64,000 nt of DNA from Isoetes taiwanensis (lineage: Eukaryota; Streptophyta; Lycopodiopsida; Isoetales; Isoetaceae). The notes below the pieces were generated by a model that saw only the letters and a program-made list of their open reading frames with translations, did not search any database and had not been told where the DNA came from. Below, in pieces: positions 48,027 through 62,925 of the stretch (position 1 is the first letter of the stretch; every line of letters starts with the position of its first letter). Both the position numbers and the translations under genes were made by a program. The stretch lies in NCBI GenBank assembly GCA_021234155.1, contig JAJEKV010000031.1, positions 13,757,748 through 13,821,747 on the forward strand. Reading direction: 5' to 3'.

Positions 48027-49977
48027 CAAGGCAAAAGTTAAGGTAGAACACGTAAATAGGCTTAGTAATGCCAAAATAAATGTGCACTTGGTCGGGGGTC
48101 CAAACCCGGCCAGTGTATGTTTATATTTGGGAGTTGGTTACTGGGGTTATACGGCCATGATCCCCGACGTGGTAGAACTTGTGCCTGTACGTGTCCTCCA
48201 CTTTGGTTGCCTTAACCGGCAGTAGGATATTTTAGCTAGTCTGTACAAGATGATATTCTAGTGACAAGACTAGTCTAGCTAGACCAAAAATAAAAAATAC
48301 GTGACTTCCTAAGGCAGGACACGTAAAAATATAAAAATACGTGGATAGGCTTAACGTGGATATCCTAAGGCTAGGGGGCTTTTTGTATTTTTTATTTTTG
48401 GTCCAGCTAGACTAGTCTTGTCACTAGAATATCATCTTGTACAGACTAGCTAGAAATATCCTACTGCCGGTCAAGGCAACCAAAGTGGAGGACACGATAG
48501 GCACAAGTTCTACCACGCCAGGATCATGGTCGTGATAACCTTTCAAGAATCAACTCCCAAATATAAACATACACGACCGGTTTGAACCCCCGACCAAATG
48601 CACATTTATTTTGGCATTACTAGACCTATACCAACTCACCACACATCCGTTGGGCAAAACTTTAGCCATGCATGCACACTTTGTAGGCAGGATATCTCCT
48701 ACCTTAGGAAGTCACGGAAATTTTTGTATTTTTTATTTTTGGTCCAGCTAGACTAGTCTTGTCACTAGAATATCATCTTGTACGGACTAGCTAGAAATAT
48801 CCTACTGCAGGTCAAGGCAACCAAAGTGGAGGACACGTTATAGGCACAAGTTCTACCACGCGGGGATCATGGCCGATAACCCCAAGAACCAACTCCCAAA
48901 TATAAACATACACCGCCGGGGTTTGAACCCCGACCAAATGCACATTTATTTTGGCATTACTAGTCCTATACCAACTCACCACACATCCGTTGGGCAAAAC
49001 TTTAGCCATTCATGCACACTTTGTAGGCAGGATATCTCCATCCTTAGGAAGTCACGGAAATTTTTGTATTTTTTATTTTTGGTCCAGCTAGACTAGTCTT
49101 GTCACTAAATATCATCTTGTACAGACTAGCTAGAAATATCCTACTGCTGGTCAAGGCAACCAAAGTGGAGGACACGTATAGGCACAAGTTCTACCACGAG
49201 GGGGATCATGGCCGTATAACCCCAAGAACCAACTCCCAAATATAAACATACACCGCCGAAGTTTGAACCCCACCGGTGCACATTTATTTTTGCATTACTA
49301 AACTCACCACACATCCGTTGGACAAAACTTTAGCCATACATGCACACTTTGTGGCGGGGATATCTCCGCCTTTAGGAAGTCACGTAAATTTTTGTATTTT
49401 TTTATTTTGGTCCAAAGCTAGACTAGTCTTGTCACTAGAATATCATCTTGTCTGCACTAGCTAGAAATATCCTATCTTTGGTCAAGGCAACCAAAGTGAA
49501 GGACACATTATAGGCACAAGTTCTACCACGCCGGGGATCATGGCCATATAACCCCAAGAACCAACTCCCAAATATAAACATACACCGGCCGGGTTTGAAC
49601 CCGGAGCCAGTGCACATTTATTTTGGCATTACTAGGCCTATACCAACTCACCACACATCCGTTGGGCAAAACTTTAGCCATACATGCACACTTTGTAGGC
49701 AGGATATCTCCCGCCTTAGGAAGTCACGGAAATTTTTGTATTTTTTATTTTTGGTCCAGCTAGACTAGTCTTGTCACTAGAATATCATCTTGTACAGACT
49801 AGCTAGAAATATCCTACTGCTGGTCAAGGCAACTAAAGTGGAGGACACGTATAAACACAAGTTCTACCACATCGGGGATCATGGCCGTATAACCCCAGTA
49901 ACCAACTCCCAAATATAAACATACACTGGCCGGGTTTGAAACCCCGACAAGGTGCACATTTATTTTGGCATTACTAG
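48027..49977 (-). repeat. SINE-like ~340-bp array, left part
   Basis: About five minus-oriented units plus one inverted unit at the left end (48050-48330). On the minus strand each unit carries TGGTGAGTTGGTATAGGCC, which resembles a tRNA D-arm/A box, and about 53 nt later GGTTCAAACCC, which fits a Pol III B box. A conserved body follows with ATATTTGGGAGTTGGTTACT, TGTACAAGATGATATTC and GACCAAAAATAAAAAATAC. This is the build of a tRNA-derived SINE. Tandem repetition is unusual for SINEs and may come from unequal exchange. Confidence 0.8.
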
Positions 49978-50800
49978 CACACTGACCCCAATTTTTGGTC
50001 CACAGTTGTTTTTTAGTTGTACGAAAGTGTTGTTTTATGCCAAAAACAACACCAAAATGGCCCCAAAAGTCCACGTGGCCTGTTTATCCGGATTTGCACA
50101 AAGAGACAGTGGTTTTTTTCAGAAATTTCCCATAGTGGTTTTTTGGCAGAAAAATCCACGTGTAGAAAAAATTGACATAGTTTTTGTGAATTTTTGTCAA
50201 CGTGTACTTTTTTCCTTCACTGTTGTTTTTTATGGAACCATGCGTTGTTTATCTTTAAAAAAGCATGCGTAGGTTTTAATTTTACTACACTTGAAAAACT
50301 AAATTACAACACTAGAAATAAAAAACTACAAAGAAGAGAACACATAGAAAATAAAAAAATAATGTTTTCAAGTGTTCTTTTTCTCAATATGGACACGTCG
50401 TTTCAAGTGTTGTTTTTTGCAAAAAAAAAAAAAAAACATGGCCTTTTTTTAATTTACAAAACACTACATGTGTTAATGAGATCTAGCGATTGTTTTTCTT
50501 AAAATAAGGACATGTAAAAAGTAATATTATAACACGTAGAAAAAATACGAGTTTTTAATGTAGTTGTTTAACTAATGAGATCTTGACACGTGGCACTTTT
50601 TAAATAAAAAACATTATTCTAGCTAATCAAATATGGACACGTGGCATAGTTTTAAAATAAAAAAGCATTATTATTACACGTAGGGAAAAAACAAAGTATT
50701 ATTTCCAATGTCTTCTAACAAACCAAATGTTGACACGTGGCACACATTAAAAAAAAAAATTACAGAAGATCACAATTTAAAGCTAATATATTATTAATTT
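49978..50800. other. Left subterminal region of TIR element
   Basis: AT-rich, non-coding, with recurrent GACACGTGGCA words (about 50585, 50636 and 50731) and related CACGTAG/CACGTGT words. This is the kind of motif repetition seen near the ends of some DNA transposons, where transposase binds. Confidence 0.55.
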
Positions 50801-50821
50801 TGTATTGATCTTTTTTATTGT

Positions 50822-50881
50822 AAAAAAAGACAGCCTTTTTGGGAATCGAACCCAAACAAGTCCAAAAGGCTATTCAAATAC
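50822..50881 (-). ncRNA. Minimal tRNA-like fold with Pol III terminator
   Basis: On the minus strand AGCCTTT (50875-50881) pairs perfectly with AAAGGCT (50832-50838). Between them lies a perfect tRNA T-arm: stem TTGGG/CCCAA, 7-nt loop TTCGATT, with the B box GGGTTCGATTCCC at 50841-50853. The D and anticodon arms are replaced by about 9 nt. GTC and then seven T follow, a Pol III terminator. It is not a functional tRNA. It could be a deleted tRNA gene or a SINE head, and expression is unknown. Confidence 0.5.
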
Positions 50882-50899
50882 TAATCTTAATTAAAACAC

Positions 50900-52289
50900 T
50901 CAATAGTTAAGTTTAAAACATTTCAAAATATTAAATCAATGTAATTTCAATAGTTAAAGGTTGAGTATATTGTAGCTGGAGTGGCTATCCAATTACTATC
51001 GCACAGTTGAATATACATAAAACAGAGCACCTGAATCATGTTTTTAAATGTTATTTCCATTTTATTTTCAAGACTATCACACTATTCTTTCCTACCAGTT
51101 GAGTCAAAATTCTTATATGCTTCTATTAAAAAAATAGGAAGATCAGAAAGAAAACTGCTGGCATTATTCAAACAGAAAAGAAAACACGAAAGCAAATGTA
51201 TTGACTACCTTGTTTTCTATTTCCCCTAGCCCTCTTGTTGTTGTATTCCCTGCCCAATTCTGCAACAAAGACGCCTGCACTACAGGGGACGGCTCCAACA
51301 TTAGCATTGTACAAATCCAATAGGTGTGACAGCTAGACTGGGGCTGGATGCCTTGCCATAAACAACCTCGATTAAGAACCAGATGGAACAAAGTAAGCTC
51401 CATTTAGGAACAAAGTATTCCCCTCTGATTTCCAATTCTTGTTTTTCCATATGCCTTCATCTGTCTCGTTTTGTAACCTGCTTATGCATAAGAGTTATGG
51501 TCAGAGAAAGGGAAGAAAAAAAGCTATTAACACTACAAATAGAGTGCCTACTTCCTGGTAGAGTGCCTACTTCTTTTGCATCGACATTTGCTGGAGCTAA
51601 GAACCGATTTCCCTCCACATTAATGGTAGGATTTGAACTGCCTCCCACTGCATACATCTCCCACTAGGTATAATCATTATTCAGCACATGGAAGTATCCA
51701 TATCTGCACCTGCATTCTGCACCTGCATTACATGTATATCCTACTAAATATTTGAAGAATAAAATTGATTTGAATAAGTCGTGTTAGCCAGACCTGCCGA
51801 TTTGAAGCAGAAGGAGCTACACTGGCAGAAATGCAAAGAGATATGAACCAGAAGCCGCCGTTTTTTTCCTTGCCGCCTTGCTAAGCAAATCTTGTTCTGA
51901 TCTAGGAACAAATCCGGCTGCAGCCATGTGAAGAGAAGTGTCAACTATTGATCTGTTACTTATCGCTTCCTTTTCTTGGGCTAGACTTTCCCAAGCACAG
52001 CCGGAGCACAAAATGGTTGGATGCATGCAGGCATCCTTTTCTGGGCTGACATGCAAGAGATAAGGGCATGCATCGTTGGAGCGCCATAGCCGGAGCTGGG
52101 AAATCGTCGGTAGCTGAGCGCCAATGCAGAATAGTCAAACCTAAGGCAAAGGGGGGAAACAGATGGGCCAATAGAATGAGAGGACTTGGATCGAAATCCA
52201 AGCCGTTCATGTTGGCCCATCTCAGTCGTTGATGAGATGCATGCTTATAAAATAAAATACGGTTGTTAAAGATTCCCATAAATCTAATG
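50900..52289. other. Unassigned interior of TIR element
   Basis: No recognisable gene. A minus-strand frame at 51817-52056 (SNRSIVDTSLHMAAAGFV and following) has a coding-like look but no family match. It could be a captured gene fragment. Confidence 0.35.
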
Positions 52290-53090
52290 TGGTTGTCACA
52301 TTAGTTTGCAGTTTAAAAGTTCTTGCCAACATGGGAATAAAGGGTAGAGAGATATAAACTGGAATTGCTCACAAAGGCCCTAAAGAGAACCTTATATTGG
52401 TTGGATTTTTGTTGACACATATGCCAAGTGTGGTTCAATTACAGAAGCTGAAACCATTTTTAGCAAGTCGCATGATCGAAATGTACTTATTTCATGATAT
52501 GTTGACTATGGATTTGGTCGAAAAGCACTTCAGTGTTCGGATCAAATGCAGTTAGAAGGTATTGCCTTTGATTGATGTTATATTTACATGCTATTTGAAA
52601 GCTTGCAGTGGCAAAGCTATAGACAGGGGTAGAGAAATACATAATGAGGTTTTGCAGCAAGGACTTGAAAAAGTTATTATTCTTGGCATTTTGATAGACA
52701 TGTATGTTAAATGTGGCACATTTGTAGAGGCTTGTAAAACTTTTAACAACCTAGCAGCTCAAGAGGTGTAGTATCTGGGAATTCGCTAATGTCAGGACAT
52801 GGAGAAGATGGTTTTGCCTAGGTAGCCATCAAATTATTTGAAGAGATGAACCTAGGACTAGCATATTCAAATTTTGTCACATTTATTTGCAGTTTGAAAT
52901 GTTGTCAAAAAACAAGGGCCATAGCCAAGGGGTAGATAATACATGCTGAGATTGCCCTTGAAGTACTTAAGGAAGATCTTTGTGTTGCAAATGGTTTAAA
53001 TAGACATGTGTGTGAAATGTAACTCTCTTGGAGAGGCTCAGGATGTCTTTGACAAGGAATGCAATAATGGCAGGAGATATTGACAATGGG
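52290..53090 (+). pseudogene. PPR (PLS-class) gene remnant
   Basis: The open stretch at 52562-52771 reads FTCYLKACSGKAIDRGREIH, NEVLQQGLEKVIILGILIDM and YVKCGTFVEACKTFNNLAAQ. This is the S/P motif pair of plant PLS-class PPR proteins (L-K-A-C, G-R-x-I-H, Y-x-K-C-G). Neighbouring motifs in other frames include LIDMYVKCG-like sequence upstream near 52420-52470 and KLFEEMNLGLAYSNFVTFIC downstream near 52830. Stops and frameshifts are frequent. PPR proteins of this class act in organellar RNA editing or processing; this copy is dead and lies inside the TIR element. Confidence 0.75.
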
Positions 53091-53950
53091 TGTAGTTTAG
53101 AAGCAACATGTAATCATGTAATTATTCCCCAGAATTAAATATGTAACATGTAATCATATTGGAAGGAGGAGAGTATTCTTACACTCGAGATTACCCGAAG
53201 GTTCTGTGTATACAATGCAGGACTACACATTTAATACTTGCTACAACAAGGCCTCTCGAAAGTTGTCTGAACGAATTTTATGGAGGATGGACATATGTCG
53301 GGTTTTCTAAAGGAAGATTTGCAACCTAAGTACTGGCCGGTAAATGAGACAATTGATGCCTGACGTATGAATACCCATGGCAGTCCTGCATGACTACATC
53401 AAATCCACCGTGGGCATACTCGTGGAACTGACATCTAGACTTTTGATCTTTAAGGCCTAAAAGGCCAAAAGGCTCAATATGATCAAAAAAGCAAGTTGCT
53501 ATTAGAGGTAGAAGGTTGGCTAAATAATATTATGCCATGCACGAATTTAAATAGGTCGCAATGGTATTCGGCAGCTGGGCGAAAAATATGTAAGCAAATT
53601 GAAGCAGATGAGAACCACACAGTTTCAAAAGTATAGAATTGAACCCGATCGAGATTGTTGCTTCAAATTTTAACAAGGGAATTTAATCTGCATGCTAGGT
53701 GCTAGAAGATCTGATCAGCCATTATTAATTTTGGGTCAATCCCAAATGAATAGTAGATCATTGTAAACCATTGAAAGTAATTATTGTGGTTTGATATATT
53801 GAAGGTCATAACCTTGAAGAAAGTTGCATTTAAAAATTAAGTGAGCTAAGTACTTGATTGCTAGTGCATAAATTATCTAGCTAATAATTGTGTGTCAAAT
53901 TTTCTTCATGTATTATACATGATATCAAATCATACCTATACGTTTATGCC
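53091..53950. other. Unassigned spacer
   Basis: No gene or repeat recognised apart from a short duplicated word, AACATGTAATCAT, at about 53105-53160. Confidence 0.4.
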
Positions 53951-53952
53951 AG

Positions 53953-53996
53953 CTACTATAGGCACCCAGTTAACATCTATTGGGTGCCTATAGTAG
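53953..53996. repeat. Inverted repeat, perfect 16-bp arms
   Basis: CTACTATAGGCACCCA (53953-53968) is mirrored by TGGGTGCCTATAGTAG (53981-53996) around a 12-bp loop. Further TATAGTAGGCA words follow at once. Confidence 0.9.
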
Positions 53997-54149
53997 GCAT
54001 CTATAGTAGGCACCTAGGAAAAGCTAGCTACTGTAGTTACCATTGTGTGGCACCAACAAACATCATGGGAAATATGATGTGACCCTCCAATTGGTGACAT
54101 GGCATGCCAAGTGAGCAAGTTCACGTTTTGACTAGGTCAATAACGAAAA

Positions 54150-54590
54150 GACTAGGCATGATGGAGCCCACATGGCATGCTTGAGCCACCTTGGCATGTT
54201 TGAGCCACCTTGTCATATTGGAGCCTAGGTGGCATGTTTGAGCCACCTTGGCATGTTGGAGCCTAGGTGGCATGTTGGAGCCCACATGGCATGTTCGAGC
54301 CAACTTGGCATGCTTGAGCCACCTTGGCATGTTGGAACCTAGGTGGCATGTTAGAGCCCGCGTGGCATGTTTGAGCCTAGGTGGCATGTTGGTGCCTAGT
54401 GGCATGTTTGAGCCACCTTGGCATGTTTGAGCCGAGTGGCATGTTTGACCCACCTTGGCATGTTGGAGCCTAGGTGGCGTGTTGCGAGCCCACGTGGCAT
54501 GTTTGAGCCACCTTGGCATGTTGGAGCCCACGTGGCATGTTTGAGCCACCTCGGCATGTTTGAGCCACCTTAGCATGTTTGGGCCTAGTC
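54150..54590. repeat. 19-bp minisatellite, left array
   Basis: About 23 copies of the 19-bp unit GAGCC-N-N-N-N-TGGCATGTT-K in three main variants: GAGCCACCTTGGCATGTTT, GAGCCTAGGTGGCATGTTG and GAGCCCACGTGGCATGTTK. The orientation is the same as in the larger array at 56.5-58.9 kb. Confidence 0.9.
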
Positions 54591-54777
54591 GAATCTAACT
54601 AGGATATGACCTTCGAAATGTAAACCATTTGTGTTGTTAGGTTCTTGAAGGGTTTACGTTATGGAGCTCATTTTCCCTATCCGACCGTTTAATCTGCCGT
54701 TCAAGTAACCTGCTTCGAGCAGGTTCAAAAAAATCCAATATCTATTCGGGAGAACTTATCAAACTGTAAAGCGTCCT

Positions 54778-55188
54778 GTGGTCGACTGTGTAGAACCCCA
54801 AGTGTTTTGTCGGTCAGGTAATATAAAGGCTCCGGAATGGAGAAATTACCCTAGGGACCAAGTTATACGGTCATTTTTTGCAACGAAAGAAACACGAACC
54901 CTCTACATGGCAGTATTCCGCATCCACCTCTTAGGCCAATTGACTACGAACCTGTTGGACATGAGCGACTTTGGCACCTCTTGGAGAAGGGGTGGTCTTC
55001 TGCTCACGAGACTTGGTCTCCAGGGTAATATCGACGTTTTGAGTCCATTGGCGATTAATCGGTTTCAGTGCAGGTGGGGAGCTGCCGTTTGTGGCCAGGA
55101 GCCTTTGGGAGAGGACCTTTGGGGCGAACGGCTTCAGGAAGGTTTTAAGGGTGCTTCTTCTGGCGTCAACACCCTCCCTCTACGATGA
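54778..55188 (+). CDS. Open frame in left palindrome arm, unknown
   Basis: A 136-codon frame. Its core, PRDQVIRSFFATKETRTLYM followed by FRIHLLGQLTT and MSDFGTSWRRGGLLL, is kept in the mirror copy at 55940-56404. No domain is recognised. Conservation may only reflect the inverted duplication. Confidence 0.15.
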   Translation: MVDCVEPQVFCRSGNIKAPEWRNYPRDQVIRSFFATKETRTLYMAVFRIHLLGQLTTNLLDMSDFGTSWRRGGLLLTRLGLQGNIDVLSPLAINRFQCRWGAAVCGQEPLGEDLWGERLQEGFKGASSGVNTLPLR

Positions 55189-55939
55189 CATTCGCCAAGA
55201 TCTGGTCGAATCTGACTAGGATATGGCCTCAGCGTAAACCACATTGTGTTGCTAGGTTATTGAAGGGTTTACGTTATGGAGGTCGAGTTTTTGTCAGTTA
55301 CACTTGGGACATGGTCTAAAAGCTGCAGTTGAAAACTCGAAGCAATAGGAACTGACGGAATGGGGTTTGGATTTATCCTTCTCCCAATGTGGCAATTAGA
55401 AATCAAGAGCGCCTTTTGCAGTAGCAAAATTGTTTGGGATCATTCGGGATGGCTAATAGATCCAAACTCTGTTATTTCAGTTGACATGGCTCCGTATGCA
55501 TGTTTAGAAAAGGTGCACCTAGTTATCTAAGAAAACGACCACGTTTTGGCCTCCGAAACATAAACCCTACAATAACCTAGCAACACCACGGGGTTTTGCG
55601 TTTGGAGGCCCATCAATCGTTCTTGGATAACTAGGTGCATCTTTTCTAGACATGCGTGCGGAGCCAAGGCAGCTGAAATAACAGAGTTTGGATCTATTAG
55701 CCATCCCGAATGATCCCAAACAATTTTGTTGCTGCAAAAGGCGCTCTTGATTTCTAATTGCCACATTGGGAGAAGGATAAATCCAAACCCCATTCCGTCA
55801 GTTCCTATTGCTTCGAGTTTTCAACTACAGCTTCTCGACCATGTCCCAAGTGCAACTGACTAAAACTCGACCTCCATAACGTAAACCCTTCAATAACCTA
55901 GCAACACACAGGGTTTACGTTTCGGAGGCCATATCCTAG

Positions 55940-56404
55940 TCAGATTCGACCAGGATCATGCGTAATGTCATTAGGTAGAGGGAGGGTGTTGACGCCAGAA
56001 GAAGCACCCTTAAAACCTTCCGGAAGCAGTTCGCCCCAAAGTTCCTCTTCCGAAGGCTTCTGGCCACAGACGGGCAACTCTCCCACTCCAGACCTGTGAA
56101 CTGACACTGCCAATGGACTCAAAACATCGATATTACCCTGGAGACCAAGTTTCGTGAGCAGAAGACCACCCCTTCTCCAAGAAGTGCCAAAGTCGCTCAT
56201 GTCCAACGGGTTCGTAGTCAATTGGCCTAAGAGGTGGATGCGAAATACTGCCATATAGAGGGTTCGTGTTTCTTTCGTTGCAAAAAATGACCATATAACT
56301 TGGTCCCTAGGGTAATTTTGGCATTCCGGATGATATGGCGAAGTCGAATCTCCATCCCGGAGTCTTTGTACTGCCCGAAAGATAAAAAATTTGGGTTTCC
56401 ACAT
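55940..56404 (-). CDS. Open frame in right palindrome arm, unknown
   Basis: A 154-codon frame that mirrors the one at 54778-55188 through NYPRDQVIWSFFATKETRTL and GLQGNIDVLSPLA. N- and C-terminal parts differ by small indels. No function is assigned. Confidence 0.15.
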   Translation of the reverse strand: MWKPKFFIFRAVQRLRDGDSTSPYHPECQNYPRDQVIWSFFATKETRTLYMAVFRIHLLGQLTTNPLDMSDFGTSWRRGGLLLTKLGLQGNIDVLSPLAVSVHRSGVGELPVCGQKPSEEELWGELLPEGFKGASSGVNTLPLPNDITHDPGRI

Positions 56405-56509
56405 TGTCGACCGCAGGACGCTTCGCAGTTTGATAAGTTCTCCTGGATCGATCTTGGATTTTTTTGAACCTGCTCGAAGCAGGTTACTTGAATGCCAGAT
56501 TCAACGGTG

Positions 56510-59125
<2,616 letters not shown>

Positions 59126-59212
59126 GAAGTATCCTTGGGGGGTGGTGCTCCTTGAAGAGGGGGCGTCGTATGTCCTAAAGGATGGTTTGGCTTGTGCTCT
59201 GACGTAAAAATA

Positions 59213-59393
<181 letters not shown>

Positions 59394-59394
59394 A

Positions 59395-60734
<1,340 letters not shown>

Positions 60735-60737
60735 TAG

Positions 60738-62901
60738 GCCTATACCAACTCACCACACATCCGTTGGGCAAAACTTTAGCCATACATGCACACTTTGTAG
60801 GCAGGATATCTCCCGCCTTAGGAAGTCACGGAAATTTTTGTATTTTTTATTTTTGGTCCAGCTAGACTAGTCTTGTCACTAGAACATCATCTTGTACAGA
60901 CTAGCTAGAAATATCCTACTGCTGGTCAAGGCAACCAAAGTGGAGGACACGTATAGGCACAAGTTCTACCACGTCGGGGATCATGGCCGTATAACCCCAG
61001 TAACCAACTCCCAAATATAAACATACACTAGCCGGGTTTGAACCCCCGACCAGGTGCACATTTATTTTGGCATTACTAGACCTATACCAACTCACCATAC
61101 ATCCGTTGGGCAAAACTTTAGCCATACATGCACACTTTGTAGGCGAGGATATCTCCCTTTTAGGAAGTCACTTTAAATTTTTGTATTTTTTATTTTTGGT
61201 CCAGCTAGACTAGTCTTGTCACTAGAATATCATCTTGTACAGACTAGCTAGAAATATCCTACCGCCGGCTAAAGTGGGATCATGGTCAGATAACCCCCCA
61301 AGAACCAACTCCCAAATATAAATATACGCCTAGGGTTTGAACCCCCACCAGTGCACATTTATTTTGACATTACTAGGCCTATACCAACTCACCACACATC
61401 CGTTGGGCAAAACTTTAGCCATACATGCACACTTTGTAGGCGGGATATCTCCGCCTTTAGGAAGTCACGAAAATTTTTGTATTTTTTATTTTTGGTCCAG
61501 CTAGACTAGTCTTATCACTAGAATATCATCTTGTCTGAGACTAGCTAGAAATATCCACTTTTTGGTCAAGGCAACCAAAGTGGAGGACACATTATAGGCA
61601 CAAGTTCTACCACGCCGGGATCATGGCCATATAACCCCAAGAACCAACTCCCAAATATAAACATATTAATCGCCGGGTTTGAACCCCAGGCCAGTGCACA
61701 TTTATTTTGGCATTACTAGGCCTATACCAACTCACCACACATCCGTTGGGCAAAACTTTAGCCATACATGCTTACGCGGGATATCTCTTTTAGGAATTTT
61801 TGTATTTTTTATTTTTGGTCCAGCTAGACTAGTCTTGTCACTAGAATATCATCTTGTACAGACTAGCTAGAAATATCCTACTGCCGGTCAAGGCAACCAA
61901 AGTGGAGGACACGTATAGGCACAAGTTCTACCACGTCGGGGATCATGGCCGTATAACCCCAGTAACCAACTCCCAAATATAAACATACACTGGCCGGGTT
62001 TGAACCCCCGACCAAATGCACATTTATTTTAGCATTACTAGGCCTATACCAACTCACCACACATCCGTTGGGCAAAACTTTAGCCATACATGCACACTTT
62101 GTAGGCAGGATATCTCCTGCCTTAGGAAGTCACGAAAATTTTTGTATTTTTTATTTTTGGTCCAGCTAGACTAGCCTTGTCACTAGAATATCATCTTGTA
62201 CAGACTAGCTAGAAACCAAAGTGGAGGACACATATAGGCACAAGTTCTACCACATCGGGGATCATGGCCGTATAACCCCAGTAACCAACTCCCAAATATA
62301 AACATACACTGGTCGGGTTTGAACCCCCGACCAAATGCACATTCATTTTGGCATTACTAGGCCTATACCAACTCACCACACATCCGTTGGGCAAAACTTT
62401 AACCATACATGCACACTTTGTAGGCAGGATATCTCCTGCCTTAGAAAGTCACGGAAATTTTTGTATTTTTTATTTTTGGTCCAGCTAGACTAGTCTTGTC
62501 ACTAGAATATCATCTTGTACAGACTAGCTAGAAATATCCTACCTCCGGTCAAGGCAACCAAAGTGGAGGACACGTATAGGCACAAGTTCTACCACGTCAG
62601 GGATCATGGCCGTATAACCCCAGTAACCAACTCCCAAATATAAACGTATTAATCGCCGGGTTCAAGGCAACCAAAGTGGAGGACACGTATAGGCACAAGT
62701 TCTACCACGTCAGGGATCATGGCCGTATAACCCCAGTAACCAACTCCCAAATATAAACGTACACTGGCCGGGTTTGAACCCCCGACCAAATGCACATTTA
62801 TTTTGGCATTACTAGGCCTATACCAACTCACCACACCCCCTAGCCTTAGGATATTTAAGCCTATCACGTATTTTTATATTTTTGTGACAAGTATTTTTGT
62901 A
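60738..62901 (-). repeat. SINE-like ~340-bp array, right part
   Basis: About six further units of the repeat at 48.03-49.98 kb, same orientation; CCACACATCCGTTGGGCAAA marks each. At the right end the last unit starts differently: on the minus strand it reads GGGGGTGTGGTGAGTTGGTA, which looks more like a full tRNA 5' end. It is preceded by CTTGTCACAAAAATATAAAA. A conserved open frame of 65-72 codons appears in most units because they share ancestry. Confidence 0.8.
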
Positions 62902-62925
62902 ATAATGGTATGACTAGGGGGCTGT
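62902..62925. repeat. 24-bp target duplication, right copy
   Basis: Matches 48003-48026 except for one T/C difference. Confidence 0.9.

Larger units (their letters stand above)
54683..56505. repeat. 1.8-kb palindrome
   Basis: The left arm (54683-about 55535) and the right arm (about 55617-56505) are inverted copies along nearly their full length. Shared landmarks are AACCTGCTTCGAGCAGGTT near the outer ends, ACCCTAGGGACCAAGTTATA in mid-arm, GAAGGGTTTACGTTATGGAG, and GCACCTAGTTATC near the centre. The short spacer also contains inverted GGCCTCC/GGAGGCC. Arms differ by scattered substitutions and small indels, so the structure is not brand new. Minisatellite arrays abut both sides. Confidence 0.9.

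Noticed and set aside
48092-48107. Genuine tRNA gene at the B-box sites of the array
   Set aside because: A and B boxes are present, but the T-stem is imperfect and no acceptor or anticodon arms form. SINE-like is the better call.
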